A DNA stretch of 64,000 nt from Klebsormidium nitens (GCA_000708835.1 DF237223.1:1-64000), one strand, 5' to 3'; shown: positions 1-12,828, counted from the stretch's first letter. The notes: generated by a model not told the origin, from the sequence alone. A program made the numbers and translations.

Positions 1-422
1 AATCCTGATATACCCCTCCGCGGCGGGGTAAATCAGTGATATCTCCCCGCCACGTGATTCGACTTCGAAACATTTCTGATGGCTCCCGGCAAAATGGCTG
101 AGCGAAAAACCCGGACGGGCGATAAATTTGCTTTCCACTGCCAGGTCCTCCTTCCTTCCTTGTGTTTCCTATACGACTCACGAGTCCCATCTTGGTCAGG
201 CTCTGTTCAGCCATGACAACGTTGTGAACCTTTGATAGGTACTGTATGCAACACTGCAAGTGATTGCACTTGCACTTTAGCTGACCCAAACCCGCGGATG
301 CTAAATTGCATGCGTGCATTTGCTCCGGTTGATCCTCCCTCTTTCAGCACTTTTTCTTGCCCTTGCAGCTCTCATTAGGCTGCTTGTAAGCCCTGGAGCT
401 TAGCTGCATCTTAAGAGTCAAG
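1..422 (+). promoter_or_regulatory. Upstream region of the PSII S4-domain gene, with a G-box
   Basis: This stretch lies directly before the first ATG at 423 and has no credible coding exon. A perfect palindromic CACGTG (G-box core) sits at 51-56. G-boxes are common in light- or stress-responsive plant promoters, which would suit a photosystem-related gene, but the distance of about 370 bases to the ATG and the lack of a transcription start make this an inference. No clear TATA box was seen close to the ATG. Confidence 0.4.
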
Positions 423-3400
423 ATGGCCAAAGTATTTCCACTGGAGACTGGGTCCTTCAGAAGTATCTGTTGGCTGTGCAGGGAGACGCTTTCCAATCAG
501 TCCAAAGCAAAGTCGAAGTCAAGGGTGCCGTTGTTTTCGTCCCTAGTGAGCTGTCAATCACCTCCACAAGGCCCTGGGGCTTCTGAAATTAGAACATATG
601 TTTACTCACACCACCAGCAGTCAACAAGAGGGGCTGCATCGTCTCACAACGCTTGGAATGCAGAGTTGAAAAGCGTTCTCTCATTGGGGTCTAGGACACA
701 CACCACCGCTGTGCGCGCTGGCTCTGCTGCAAAGGGCTCGCTGCTGGCAGGCGTCAGCAAAGAATATGTGGATGGAGTTTCCCGTGTTTTGGAACTTGCG
801 TTGGATGCATCCAGCAAGTGGGAGGTTGCGCACACTGACTTTCTGGATCCACCTACCAGAGAGGTCAGCCACTGATCCCGAAAACTTGTCAGATGCAACA
901 TTCGGGGAGCCATATCACTTCGTTCTCTTCTGACGTCAGGTTCCTTTGTGGTATGATGTATGACTTTGATGAGTAAGTGGTGACGCTTTTGGTTTGTTCC
1001 TAAACAAGGATTGTGCCGTCTTACATCAGAATTTTGTTGTTATTTACATCGCTTGATCGCTGATTCTGCACACCAGCTGATCTGATAATGGGGCTCAACC
1101 ATCCCCCTATTGTGCAGGCTGCATTGACTGCGCTTAAACGAATGGCGGACTGTTCTGGGATTGTTTCTGGCGGGTAAGCTTTTTAGAGACTCTCTTTCAC
1201 AAATACTGTCCTTGTCGCAAGTCTTTCAAAGTAAGTTGCGAGACTTTTACAGCTCCCAAGAAGCTAGGTTCAGGAGAGAGAGCAGTGGACACCCAACCAA
1301 CAAACCACCATCAGTGTCAAGTGCTGACTTTTTTTGGATCATGTATCATGTTGATTAACCTCCCCTTCTTGATCCTTTTTCCTATGAAGGGCCCTTCAAG
1401 CGATACTTGTGATTTGCCAGGTATCCTCAGGCAGAGCGGTGCCGACTCTCGGTGGGAAGACCGGACGTTTTGGAGTTGAGTGGGGCGAGTGAGGAAGAGC
1501 TTGGGCGAGGGTACCCTGGGGCGGTCGCTGCATTGGAGTAAGTGAGGCTTTCAATACCTGTAAATACGTTCAATTTCGAAGAACAAGAGCTCTGTGTCGG
1601 AGAAGAGGCTTTACAAAATGCTCCCAATTGCTGCTTATGAGAAGCTCTTCTTTCTGACTTACTTGTTTTCAACCTTTTGACATGCTTGCACTGTCAGACA
1701 TGACGAGCCCCCTGAAGACAGGGATTCAGTCCCAGTCCCTATTCCTTCACGAATGCAGACTGTCGAAGCTGACCGTTACATTTTTGGCGACACTTCAGAG
1801 TGAGTGGCAACTTCATGTTTGACTCGGCCGCACATCCTGACTTCCTGGGCGCAATTCTCAACACCGGGGTGGTCCGGAGCAAAGTGGGGGACATTGTTGT
1901 CCAAGTGAGCACTATGTTACCATCTCCAACTTATCCTTGAACAGGGAGACAAAGGCGATCCGACACACTACTCGAGTTTTTTTCAAATTTGAAGCAGGCT
2001 TCCCTGAACCCATCTTCTCTACCGTCCGTTGTCCTTTTAATTTGTCCGTTTCTATGGGAACACGTTTGCTTCCTTCTGAGGAGACTTCTTCTCAGGACTC
2101 CATCAAGAGTGTTCCTCCTATGGGTTTTTCCTCGTGTTCGAGCAGGGGTTCAGCCTCACATGCATCTCTGACCTGCACAGACGTGACTGATCCTACATTG
2201 GGTTCCAGGGCGAGAGGGGCGCTCAGATCCTGGTGGTTCCCGAGATGGTCGACTTCTTCAAGGGCGCCCTCAAAACGGTCCGCACCGTTCCAGTTACGGT
2301 TGAGGAGGTGCCCCTCACCGATCTGCGGGTCCGGCCACCTAAGTGAGAGCTCGTATATCGGCTCAAAACCGGCCTCGTTATTCTTCTAAGGTCCAACGAT
2401 TGCAATCTCGCGTTCAAAAGTTCTTCGATTCGTCTTGCTTCATTTGTCCTTTGGTTGCAAGCGCACAGAGTTTGCAAGCAATTGAAGCGATTCTCTGTAA
2501 TTGGCTAAGCGGGCTGTCACAAGAGACTTAATTTCACAAAGTTTGGCGCAGCAGGACCTGTCTCTGATTGTCGAGATCGTATTAGTGACTGTCGTCGTCT
2601 TTTTGGAACCAGATTTGAGGAGCTTTCGTCTGACTGTGTGCGTTTTCTGGTTTGCAGAGTGGACTCCATCAAAACCTTCGAAGCTTCGTTACGGGTGGAC
2701 GCGATTGGGAGCGCCGGCTTCCGCATGTCCCGGAGCAAATTGGTCGACATGATCGAGTGAGCCCTTATGGCCGAGAGACGGATCTGACGACTCATGAATG
2801 GTCCTTTATGTATACCGTTCACAAACGATCGTTTCTAGAGTCGAAGATCCGCCTGCGGTGTTGTTTGGTTAGAGCTTCTTGCCAAGCCCCATGTTGAAAT
2901 CATGCCAGTAGGATGCGCCTGGCTTGTCGACGAAAGAGCTTTCTTTAACTCTCTTTCGGCATCTGCTGTGGTTCAGGTCAAAGCAGGTCCGAGTAAACTG
3001 GAAAGAGGTTACGAAAAGCGGGTTGACTGTAAAGACGGGGGATGTCATATCCATACGTGGGAAGGGGCGAGTAGAGGTGAGAAGCCACGTCTCTTGGCAA
3101 TGTCTTGTGCGGTTGACTTTTGAGGCGTGTACTCCCTTGTTGAAGACTGGGACTCACAGGTCATCATGCCGGCCGTTCGGTTCATTGTTGTAGCCGAGCA
3201 GGGTCTGTTTCCACAGCGACGCCGAGCTGAGATTTCAATCCCCTGGTTCGCAATCCCGTCTCCTGCTGCGCCTTTTCCAACCTTTATCAGCGCTGGCTGA
3301 CGTTGTTAATGCGGGTTCACATCTATTGTACACTTGGTTGATATGTTAATCCGCTCCTTCTCTAGGTCGGAGAAATATCGGAAACGAAGAAGGGTCGATT

Positions 3401-3428
3401 CCAGGTTGAGTTGACCAGATTCGTCTAA
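423..3428 (+). CDS. Photosystem II S4-domain RNA-binding protein, 8 exons, 371 aa
   Basis: Exons: 423-863, 1118-1173, 1421-1537, 1799-1904, 2209-2342, 2658-2756, 2977-3076, 3366-3428 (1116 nt in frame, stop TAA). Exon 1 is a Ser/Arg-rich leader that looks like a plastid transit peptide, followed by helical sequence ending in DFLDPPTREV. Later exons give the family landmarks GGYPQAERCRL, SGNFMFD, DFLGAILNTGV, VGDIVVQ, GAQILVVPE and then the S4 fold: TFEASLRVDAIGSAGFRMSR, SKLVDMI, VRVNWKEVTKSG, GDVISIRGKGR, KKGRFQVELTRFV. This matches the cyanobacterial/plant 'photosystem II S4 domain protein' family (YlmH-like). The S4 module is expected to bind structured RNA, probably in the plastid; the exact target is unknown. 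The ATG at 423 is the first in-frame start of exon 1. Intron 3 contains an open stretch (1698-1799) whose donor overlaps the exon-4 acceptor. Confidence 0.88.
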
Positions 3429-4577
3429 CCGGGCGTAATGACATTTGATAACAAGAGCAGGTAAATGAAAGGCCTTAGTATCACTGGAAAAGAAAAGAAT
3501 GAACGGTGTTGAGGGGTTGTGACGGTCCTACCGTCGTTTGACCGAAGCAGCCTCGATGCTTAAACAGCAGTTCATGATGGCTCTCTAACAACATCAATTG
3601 AATTTTGATGCACATGAGCATGCGCAGATTGACTGCTCGATTGCAGGCCCGACTGCTCGACTGAGGACGGTCAGAACTGCAAAAATTATAGAAGCTATGA
3701 TAGCCTCAGCGGCAGCATATACCAGTACGTACAGTAATTGATATGTATGAAGATTCGGATCGAGTGCACTCGGCCAGGGCTTATGACGCGAATTGTCCGT
3801 CGACATGTGCTTGTTGGACATCGCCAATGGCCCAGGTCGGGAATTGCTAGCTGCCAGTAGAATTCTTTGCCAAAGTCACCTATTTAAGCACATGTTGCAC
3901 GTATGTCTGTCCATTTGATTGGAATCACAATCGTTGCTGCATTCACACGCACATGTATCGACCGTGATGAACTAGTCGGCGGCTGACCTCATATGGCACT
4001 GACAAAGTATCATGTTGATCGACGATTAATACGGACTAGAGCTGAGAGCTAGAAGTGAAATTCAAACTTACGGCGTTCATGAGCTGTTGGCACATTTCCG
4101 ACATTGCTGATTGGCTGCGCCATCGATCTTGCCTTGCACATGTGCGTCACCTCCATCAACTTGCCGTACGTGTGCATGCATAGCCCTGTAATTGTTTAGC
4201 AATATATCCGACTAGCCTCGGTACATTTCAAACCGGCTGCGCTTTGACAGATGAATAGATCAGCACCCTCGCGGCGTGAGCTGAGTGGCACATGAGCTCA
4301 CAAGCAATCTCACTTGAGCCACGCCAGGGAAGCTTGGTGACTCTACCAATGGAGGGTTCTTTTGAAAAGCTTTCAAAGCCTTGTGGGAGCGGCAAGCCGG
4401 CATAGTGCACAGTCGGTCCACTACGAGGCCCTCTGCGCACATGGCAGCCTCACATGATCTCATGTCCAAAAACTCAGAGTCCGCGCGCTCGGGCTCTGAC
4501 GACTCATTTTCGAGAACTCATTTTGAGCTAGCAGGCAATAAATTGGCGCTATCCGCAGGCGATGCAGCAAGCCTAGG
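3429..4577. other. Intergenic stretch between convergent genes
   Basis: This lies between the 3' end of the S4-domain gene (+) and the 3' end of the first chromate-transporter gene (-), so it should hold both 3' UTRs. I see no exon with family similarity. A short direct repeat of GACTGCTCGA occurs near 3631-3661. Short open frames here lack splice or composition support. Confidence 0.5.
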
Positions 4578-7500
4578 TCAGTGGCAGTTGGTCGCCCACC
4601 CGACAACTCCCAGAACGCCGCCCGTCAGGATGGCCACCGGCGCTGGCACCTGAGAAGACACGGGGAGCGTTGTTGGAGGATATAGAACCGCTGTCTGAGG
4701 CAATACAAACAGGGGGCCAACGAGCACTAGCTCCAAGAAATTCGCGACCACATCCTCGAGAAGACGATCACTTATTGCTTTACGCCACAACTGCTTCTCT
4801 TCCGATCAAAAGCACTGTGTCATATCAAGAGACTTCCCAGCAATTTTCGACAAATTTTGCCAGTTATATGGACGCGCTTCAGTCTCAAGTATGCCTGCCC
4901 AAGCTCGTCGAATTTGATGTGGGCGGCAGCTTACCTCGAAGAACGCGGTCGCGCAGTATCCTACGATGCCGATGACAATGGACGCATTCGGGAATGGACT
5001 GAGAGCGAACGCCTTCAAGCCTAGTTGGAAGACGGACGCGTATATGAGACCGATCTGCAAGGCCGGGGCAATCTTGAGAGTGAAAGAGGCGCAAGGCGAA
5101 GGAGCATCAAAAGAAATTCACCGTTCGAACCTTGAAAAGGGCACGGGGAACATTTGACGCGTGCGAAATCACGAATGAGCGCCGGTCTGATAAGCGAAAG
5201 CTGCTCCAATCAACGCATCGGCGCCTTTCCTAGCACCGCTGAAACGGAGGCTCCGCTCGATGCGACATTCTCCGCAAATAGGGTCTAACGGACTCACGGC
5301 GGTAGCGTTGAACCCAGGCAGAGCTCGTCGGTACCTGGCAAAGAGCAGAGGAAAAAAGGGTTTCTATCCCCCGATCGGCACTCCTCGACAACCTCATTTC
5401 CCTTGACCAGCACCTCGCATCCGAAACGTTGAAAAAGCTAACCGAATTTTTTTACCGCCCTGTAGTCTGCTCGCAGGCAGTCGAGATGGTTCAGGCCCAT
5501 ATTTGGAGGCGCATCTTCTTAGTCAAGATGCCGTTTCTTCGAAGCTGCCAAGATATTTGATCACCAAACGGGAGACTTTGCTCAAGAAAGTTTAACTGCT
5601 CCTAAAACGGGCGGTCCGGCGCTCACCAGGGCCACTTTCTAAACTTGGCCCAGAACGGGAGTACTCCGTAGATGAGCATGATGCCGGGAGCGAAAAGGCC
5701 CAGCCAGCATGCAACGATACCCGGGACGCCGCCCATCTGCAAGGCGAGCACACACATACTGAGATTTCCTTTGCTGGTTTTATAACCACTCTCTCTTGAT
5801 GGGTTTGTGTCCTCACTTCCAAAGAAAGCAGGTTGGTGGATCAAAAGAGAGGGACTGCACGTCATTGCAGTCGGACGGACCGGGTCTAACCTCAGCGAGC
5901 TGTAAAAGCGAAGGTTAAGACGGAAGTAGTCTAGTTAATGACGTGCAACACGTGATTGATTTCAACGTTCAAGCTGCGTCACGCTCAACAAGGGCTGATT
6001 TGCTGACGATGAAGCTCGTCAAAGCGGCCAAAGTTTTCATAAGCCACCCTGATTGGCACAGGTTCCGCTGAGAGCAGCACGAACACTTTTGAGTGACCGC
6101 CAATGCGAGGCCCTTACGATGGCGCCCAGGTATGCTGCGAAGTTGAAGAGCGGCCCGGGCATGGCCTGCGCCACGGCAAGCCCCGCCAAAAACTGCTGCT
6201 CCGTTACCCACGTGTCCGGCGACTCAACGCGGACGCACCCATTGGACGGCGCGCCGAAAGTGGCGTTCGCGGCAAAAGCGTGGGCGGGCGTGCAGACGGT
6301 GTTGTAGTGAACGACCTGCTGCTCGATGATGGGGAGGACCACCTGGCCGCCGCCGAAGATGATGGAACCCGTCACATAAAAGGACTGCAGGGAAACGATG
6401 AAGGAGAAAGGTCAGGATGGTGAAGGATGTGAGATTAGCTGGGATCGGGTCAGTCAAGTCAAGGAAGGCAGACAGGCAGTGAACAGCTTGCGGCAAGGGA
6501 TCAGTCTCCTCATCGGCGCTTTTGTGGAATTCTCCTTGCCATTTACTTGGAACGGCAAATTTACTCAAGTAGCAACAGCGAGATTGAGAAGAAAGGGGGG
6601 GAGGTGTCAGACACTACAAAGAAACGGGGTTGTTCCAGAATACTTGAAGGAGTCGTACATTGGTCAAAAGATCGGCTTATCGCAAACGGAGCAGTCTGCT
6701 TTTTAGGCGTACCCGAAACAGAGCGACATTCAAATTCATTTGAACCATTCAATACTATGCCAAGAATAATCTTCGCTTCGAGTCCGCACCTCGAACCAGT
6801 GCAGGAACTTGGCGTGGTGGTAGCTCGTGCTGTGCTTGCCGACAACAACTAGGATGAGGAGAGCCAGCCAGCCGGAGAGCAGGGCCGCGCCGCCTCGCAT
6901 GCTCAGCCCAAAGTTGTTGACGTCACAGTCGGACGAGCTGACGCTCAGCTCTTTGTGCCGCTCGCTAATGATGGTCAGAAGTCCGCCTGAATGGAACAAG
7001 GATCCATTCGTGATCAAGCCCTCTCGAAGGAACATAAGGATGTTCCTTCTTGAGTTTGAACGTGGTAGTCTTTTTGTAGTGCATGCGCAGCGAGAATCCT
7101 TGAGTAACGGTTACGGCAAAAGAATGGTCCTTGGAACCTTGTTATGGTAGGCAGTAGCGACTGCGCAACCGGCTTTGAAGATTTGCCGTTTGAGACGCTG
7201 CTCGACCAAGATCAGAGAGAGCAAGTCATTCAAATCGAGCTGCGATCCGTTGCATTCTCAGAAACGCTCGATCAAGAGTAGAAGAGCAAATTCTCCGAGT
7301 CGAGCTGCGATATTGTTGCATATTGCCAAAAACCACAAAAGCAAGGAGCCAACGCAAAGGCCTCCCCGCTCACCGGCGAAAATGAGCGTCGGGAAGATCC
7401 ATTGCGACTGGTAGTAGTACGTGACTGCGGCTGCCGCACCGCAGCAGAAGACGGTGACCCGCGAGTCGCACAGCTTCTTGGACAGCCGGAAGGCGGCGTC

Positions 7501-9420
7501 CGCAACCAGGGCCACCGCCACCGCGGACAGTCCGGCGGAGAAGGCCGTCAGCCAGCCCGCGGGGTGGACCAGAAACTGCGGAGAACGGAATTTGAGCTTA
7601 CCAAGATGAGGGACTAGGTGAAAACATGTGGGCGGCGTTCTACGAATTGGACGAATTTGCGAAAGACGAAGCTGTTTGTAGGTTATATTATGGCGTTTCT
7701 CCGTCGTTCGCTATCTTCGACGTCCGCTTGCCGCAAAAACGGCGCTCGGTTGGTTATAACCACGGCCAGGAGCAGCCGCTCAGAGAATTGTTGCACAAGA
7801 AAGTGGGCTCCTGATTCTGACAAATCTGCGTATCGCCCGCAAAGGCCGTCAGATCAATGAGCTCGTGCTACGATTGCAACTAGAGTTGGACAAAATCAGC
7901 ATGTAACGTTGCTTGCCGCTCACCTTGCCTGCGCCGACGCCCACAAGGCTCATCATGACCAGGCCCGGGTACTGGAAGAGCAGCCCCGACAGCAGGCCGC
8001 CGGGGATCCCCTTCTGGACGATGCCGATCGCGAACGACATCTGGGTGGAGGTCGGTCCCGGCAGGCACGTGCCCAGCGCCAACAGCTCCACAAAGACGCC
8101 GTCGCTCATCCACCTGCGGGCCGGCCGCGAGATTGTAAAGCCCACTGAAAGGGGAGTGCAACAGGCGAAGAGACACATCAGAATGAGATCAGGTACTTCG
8201 GTGGCTGACGTGATCCGCAAACCCGAGTGTCCAGCTCGACCTCACAGGTTTGATACACCGGAAAGGGGGGTCCAAATCTACGTTGTTCAGTGACGCCGCA
8301 TAATTCACGTCGATTGGGAGCCCGGTTCTTGCGAGAAATTTGGTAGAGAAAGCCTCTTGCAGACTGTCGCGATACTTGCAACCAACTTCGTTCTCAAGAA
8401 GGATCCAGGCGAGCGATACACACTGGAATGCAGAGGGGATGCTTGCAATACAAGCGCCTCATAAGTGACCGACAGAACATCATGAGCTCCTTGCTCACAA
8501 TTTTGAGCCAGTCAAGTTGAAAGTCATTAGTAACGTGTTCTCACCGTGGCTCTCTCTCGACGAAGGCCTTGTGGAACTGCGCGATGTGGGCTGCAGGCCC
8601 CCCAAATGCCGTCCAGCCCAGGATGCAAAATGACTTGAGAATCTCCCAGTAGCCGATCCTGGCGCACTGCAAACGTGGCAGTCCTTGACATGAGCAATCG
8701 AGCAGCAAGTGCTGGTGATTGCATACGAGCAGAGTGTCTGTCTTTGTAAAGCACTGATGCGTTCGTATTGAAAAGCGCCTGAAAGACGTTCAGAACTAGA
8801 TTCCATGGATCTAACTACCGTGCAGCAAGGATTTGCAAGAAAAGTCAGCCCCTAAGATGCGTTTGTCTCTACCACTGTGTCATCACACGTACCGCAGGCA
8901 GAGCTTTATGCTCTCACGCCTAAGTCCGGAGTAACCTCTGGAGACCGGAAGGCTCTGCCAGCATGTGCGACCTCACCCTAGGGCCATCGTTCTCGCCCTC
9001 TAAGAGGTTTGCCACCTCCTCGTCAACCAGCTGAGGAGCCTCTCCCTCCCGTGCCTCAGCCCTGCCTTTGGAAGACTTTGATGCAGCCACCTCTTTGGGC
9101 TCCGTCCCCTCTGGCTGTCAAAGCAGCGGGAAAAACGTTAGCCTCCCGTTTTTCCAGGACATTTGATGACCTTTGCTCGAGTTCATATTCTTACATCAAA
9201 TCATCGCAACTACAAGCTCTGACTTAGCCCCTTTTCGAGCAGAGCCTGGGCTCGAGCCATGTTATCGACCACTAGGTACCTACAAGTGGCCTGGGAAAGT
9301 GACTGACGGCATGCAGCGTGCTCTTACCCTAGCACCCAGGAAGGGCCGGAAACATCGGCCCCAGTGGTCCGACACGGTCGTTCCGTCACCCAGGGAAAAG
9401 TAAGCTCGCCCGGAGTGCAT
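4578..9420 (-). CDS. Chromate/anion transporter, CHR family (tandem copy A)
   Basis: Supported exons in transcript order: 8977-9114, 8545-8666, 7924-8113, 7374-7575, 6790-6986, 6118-6384, 5627-5736, 5298-5334, 4935-5054, 4578-4649 (stop TGA). A possible first exon with ATG is 9328-9420; it is in phase but weakly supported. Core protein is 438 aa after the acidic N-terminal exon, about 515 aa in all. It is a two-domain CHR (ChrA) protein: half 1 has AFGGPAAHIAQFHKAFVE and LLALGTCLPGPTSTQMSFAIG; half 2 has SIIFGGGQVVLPIIEQQVV, TWVTEQQFLAGLAVAQAMPGP and PGIMLIYGVLPFWAK. Both halves are dense in hydrophobic segments. A loop of about 35 residues with two Cys separates GGGQVVLPII from the conserved Trp in half 2. 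The family exports chromate in bacteria and is linked to sulfate/chromate or other oxyanion movement; the eukaryotic substrate is uncertain. Paired with copy B. Confidence 0.85.
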
Positions 9421-10484
9421 TGTCGGGCCGAGCGGAATAACCTCAGCCTTCTGAGGGTTTCAGTGTGATGCACAACTGCTGGATAAAGAGGGGCAAGCAG
9501 CAGAATCTTGGATCACGAGAATCCGGTATAGAACCGGCCCTGATTGTTGCGCAGGTGTCCTGCAAGCTGCCAAACGAATGCCTCAACGCATTTTGAAAGG
9601 ATCTACTGTAGCAGAACGAGCTTGGTCAATGCTGGACACGAACTTGCCTTGCGCCTGCATGCACGAGGACTGCCCCTCCCTTCTGCGGCGACACTAGATC
9701 CTTCAAGTGAATGAGTCTGCCCGTCCAAGTGTCGACAGCATTGCTTTCTACTTGCTTGCTGTCAGCTTCACTGCATCACCAGTGCCCTGTTTGGAGCGGG
9801 TGTTCGTGGCAGGACAAATCACCATTTTTGATTAGGCACAACAGGTTCCACTGGCCTGTATTACTGCATTACTGAACACATATCAACACCGCACAATGCG
9901 CAATTTTGTAAGTAATGGTCACCATGTGCCACTCAGTACTGGGAAATCTTCGCGCTCATCATAGCGTCTCCCCGGGATACTACGGCATTGCTTACAGTCA
10001 CTTTTAACAAATTCTAATTATTCTAAAAGATAATATCAAGTACTTAAAAAGATTATATTACTGTTGTGCAGAGACAGTGAAGTGCCGTGAATCGATTGCG
10101 CCGCGCCCCCAGCCCCGCGGTCTCGAGCTATACCATCTCGTATTATCTCTGCGCGAGCAATTTATCGACGGCATTGCAAGGCCTTGGTGAACTTTGCTAC
10201 GTATCGGACGGCTGACGGTTGTGACCTAGGGCCGGTGTGGCTGCTATAGGCTCGCTTGGCGGTCTCGCTCGTCATGCAGTACAGTTTGTTTGTTCAGCCT
10301 GAGGTGATCCCTTCACGGCCAATCTGACTAAACTTTCACGTCTCCCAAAGGTACACTATCTAGGTGAGAGGCAGCTGCAGCAAGGGCAGGAAATGGTTCA
10401 CCTAGCATGCTATATAATAGTGAGTGGAATTGAAAAGCTGTCACGCAGGAAGCCTGACTCCTCCGACGCCAAGCCGCAGGAACC
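9421..10484. other. Intergenic stretch between CHR copy A and a small ORF
   Basis: No convincing exon. The 5' part should carry the promoter of CHR copy A (leftward) and the right end the promoter of the small ORF (rightward). An AT-rich patch lies around 10008-10065. Nothing resembling a transposase or reverse transcriptase was seen. Confidence 0.4.
10411..10418 (+). promoter_or_regulatory. TATA box upstream of the small ORF
   Basis: TATATAAT lies 67-74 bases before the ATG at 10485, a spacing that would allow a transcription start about 30 bases downstream and a short 5' UTR. It is the clearest TATA element next to any start in this window, and it supports the small ORF being a real promoter-driven gene. 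Confidence 0.5.
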
Positions 10485-10925
10485 ATGGCGGCAACGGTGC
10501 CTGCTAACCAGGAGGCCTTTGGATTCAGAGTAGTCAAAAACGGTTGTGTGCCGCTTAAGGGGCCTGCTCCGGAGCCGCGAGAGGGCCAGTCACCTGAAGA
10601 AGAAGAGATTCAGGACTACCTGCGGTACTTGGTGGCTGAGCAGTGCCCTGTGGATGCTGTAGGGAGGGCAATATGCGATGGAGGTATTGGGGAGGGGTAC
10701 AAGTGCTACCTTGAGCGGGCGTGCAGTTTCAGCATTGCGCTCAAGCCTCGGGTTTGGGTGGATGCTCCAACAAGCCAGGAGTACCTTGAGCGAGAGCGTG
10801 CCTTTGGCAGGACAGTGCTCCGGAGAGTGAGCATGCTGCATGCAAATAGATACAAGGGATACGGAGCAGGCCCTTTTGATGACACTTTCGAGCACGAAGA
10901 GCTCCCCAACGGTCTTCATGACTGA
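10485..10925 (+). CDS. Hypothetical intronless protein, 146 aa
   Basis: A single open frame with a good start context (CCATGGCGG) and a TATA box at a plausible distance. The protein starts MAATVPANQEAFGFRV, has an acidic patch (PEEEEIQDYLRYLV) and a mixed charged C-terminal half (LERERAFGRTVLRR). I see no signal peptide, membrane segment or known motif, and I do not recognise the family. It sits between the two tandem CHR genes on the opposite strand, and unlike them it has no introns, so it could be a retrocopy insertion or a lineage-specific gene. The minus-strand open frames over the same bases look like shadows. Confidence 0.5.
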   Translation: MAATVPANQEAFGFRVVKNGCVPLKGPAPEPREGQSPEEEEIQDYLRYLVAEQCPVDAVGRAICDGGIGEGYKCYLERACSFSIALKPRVWVDAPTSQEYLERERAFGRTVLRRVSMLHANRYKGYGAGPFDDTFEHEELPNGLHD

Positions 10926-12828
10926 CAAGAAGGCAGCTGCCAGGATGGTCAAACAGAAAGTCTGACGCTATTGGGAGCAAAGAACCACTGCAACCGCCTT
11001 GGCGTGGTTTGCAGTCAGTGAGCAAGTTGACGCCATCATACGCAAGCTTGATACTGTCTCCAAGCAGCAAAAAACCTTCCTTGGTGGATGTTCTCCGCAC
11101 GTGCCTGCTCCTAGCCCCCAACCATACGCCCGGGGCACCGCATGATACAAGCTGGCCCCTGTGTAAAGCTACCCCCTGATCTGCGGACGTGCACCCCAGC
11201 GCGGCGCCAACCTAACATGGCCCGGTCAACTCACCAGCTCCGGCCCCGGCCCTAGCTCCCAAGTCCCCTAGAAGAACTCTGCACTTGGGCCTGCCGTAAT
11301 TGGGGTGGCGGTCCCCACCCCTCCAGAAGCCCGCACCTGAATATTTCCCTGGGTTCCAGCGCCCATGCCACCGACGGGGATGACGCCCTCCCCCGTTGTT
11401 CACACGCAAACCCGGCAATCGGCGCTGCAACATCCACGGTCTCACTGCATTGCTGCTGGGGCCCCCGGGAAGGAGTATCTCATTTCCTTAGTACCGCAGG
11501 TGTACGGTAGCCCAATTGTGAAGGGTAGCAACCTAGGCAACTTCCTCACGAGTCAACTTCTGGACCATCGTCGACAGAGTCCACTACTGGCCGCAGGCTT
11601 TGAATGCGGCACCGTCCATCAACGCCCCTTTACCAAAGCGGGGCCAGCCAAAGCTGGGGAGCCTGTTTCGGTTCATGTGCGGATGCTGACGTTGGCATGC
11701 CGGACTGGGGCCGTATATCCCTCCCTCGAACGGAACCTCCAATTGGTGGGCATTAATCATGAAACACTGCATTTGCATAACACCATGATTCTCAATGCAT
11801 CCGACGATCCTATGTTTGCTACAAGTGATTTTTAGGCTGTAGTTCAGAGGACTTGCATCTTTTTGGACATACCTTGTTGCTATAACAAGTCGCACAAAAG
11901 CTAGCACGAAATCCATATATACCGGCACTGCCATGGAGACCTTGCTCTACAGCCAATGCATGAGGCGGAAAAGTTCGAGTCGTTCTTTCAATGCTTCGGC
12001 CGAGTTTCTTGACCCATTGGACGATATTACACTGTGCACGTCGACGACATGACTGTCTCGCATTATCGTGGCATGAGATTGTAATCATGGAAAGACGAGC
12101 CATGTCGGGTTCCAGATGGCGGCAACGTCTTTGCGACTGATTCCACATGTGGCTATGCTGATCTACTGCCCTTGAAGCAGTAATGATGACGAGCAGCGAC
12201 CAATAACATGTACCATCAGTGCGAAAGGGAGAACCTAGACCATTGAGTTCATTGACCATCGGGAGCTCACCGTTCATGCTCCGGTTGGCGACAAAGACGT
12301 ACCAAGATTCGACAGAATCAAAAAGTTGGGCAACCTCGGGCACAGGCCCGATGGTCCACAAACTTGCGCTAGCCTAGAGTCTACGTGCATTGACTTGTCT
12401 GTCATCTCTTGAATGTGATGCAGGCTTGGTCACGTGGGAAAGATCGTTACGAGTCGTGTTTTGGAAAACAAATGATTGTTCTCCGGTGCGTTTTAGCGCA
12501 AACACGACATTGATTAAGGTGACTCATTCTCCATTCATTAGCGGCTTCTAGCTGTTGACTGCGCACCAACGCCTATGAGTGAAGCGGAGCACCTGCTTCA
12601 TTCTGCTCTCCTCCCCAACCGCGTTTCTACCCTAGGGCATGCGCATAGCAAACAACTTCCCAAAACTCTTATTGCACGCGAGGTATAAGCACAGCCTACA
12701 ATTCTTGCCTCAGCAGTAGCCTCTAGCTCGATAATGGCGCAGCGGACGTGCCCAATGCTCTGTAGGGCTACGCTCCTCGATTTTTTTGCCGGATGTCTCG
12801 TGCGAGGCAATCAAATCATAACTTTTAC
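10926..12828. other. Intergenic stretch with degenerate open frames
   Basis: About 1.9 kb before the 3' end of CHR copy B. Open frames at 11365-11835 (+) and 11819-12361 (-) are long for chance but overlap on opposite strands, lack recognisable domains and are not joined by convincing splice sites. A GC-rich segment lies around 11160-11430. This could be decayed coding or transposon sequence; I cannot tell. Confidence 0.35.

Noticed and set aside
1698-1799. Open segment in intron 3 of the S4-domain gene as a normal exon
   Set aside because: Including it breaks the conserved VAALE-VSGNF junction and shifts the downstream frame. Kept only as a possible alternative splice form.
1945-2000. GDKGD-like reading after a CAG at 1944-1946, resembling the start of the next exon
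   Set aside because: The frame soon ends. The acceptor before 2209 gives the conserved GAQILVVPE segment, so this is a decoy or remnant.
11365-12361. Overlapping 156- and 180-codon open frames on opposite strands
   Set aside because: No recognisable motif, no supporting splice sites, and each competes with the other. Not called as genes.
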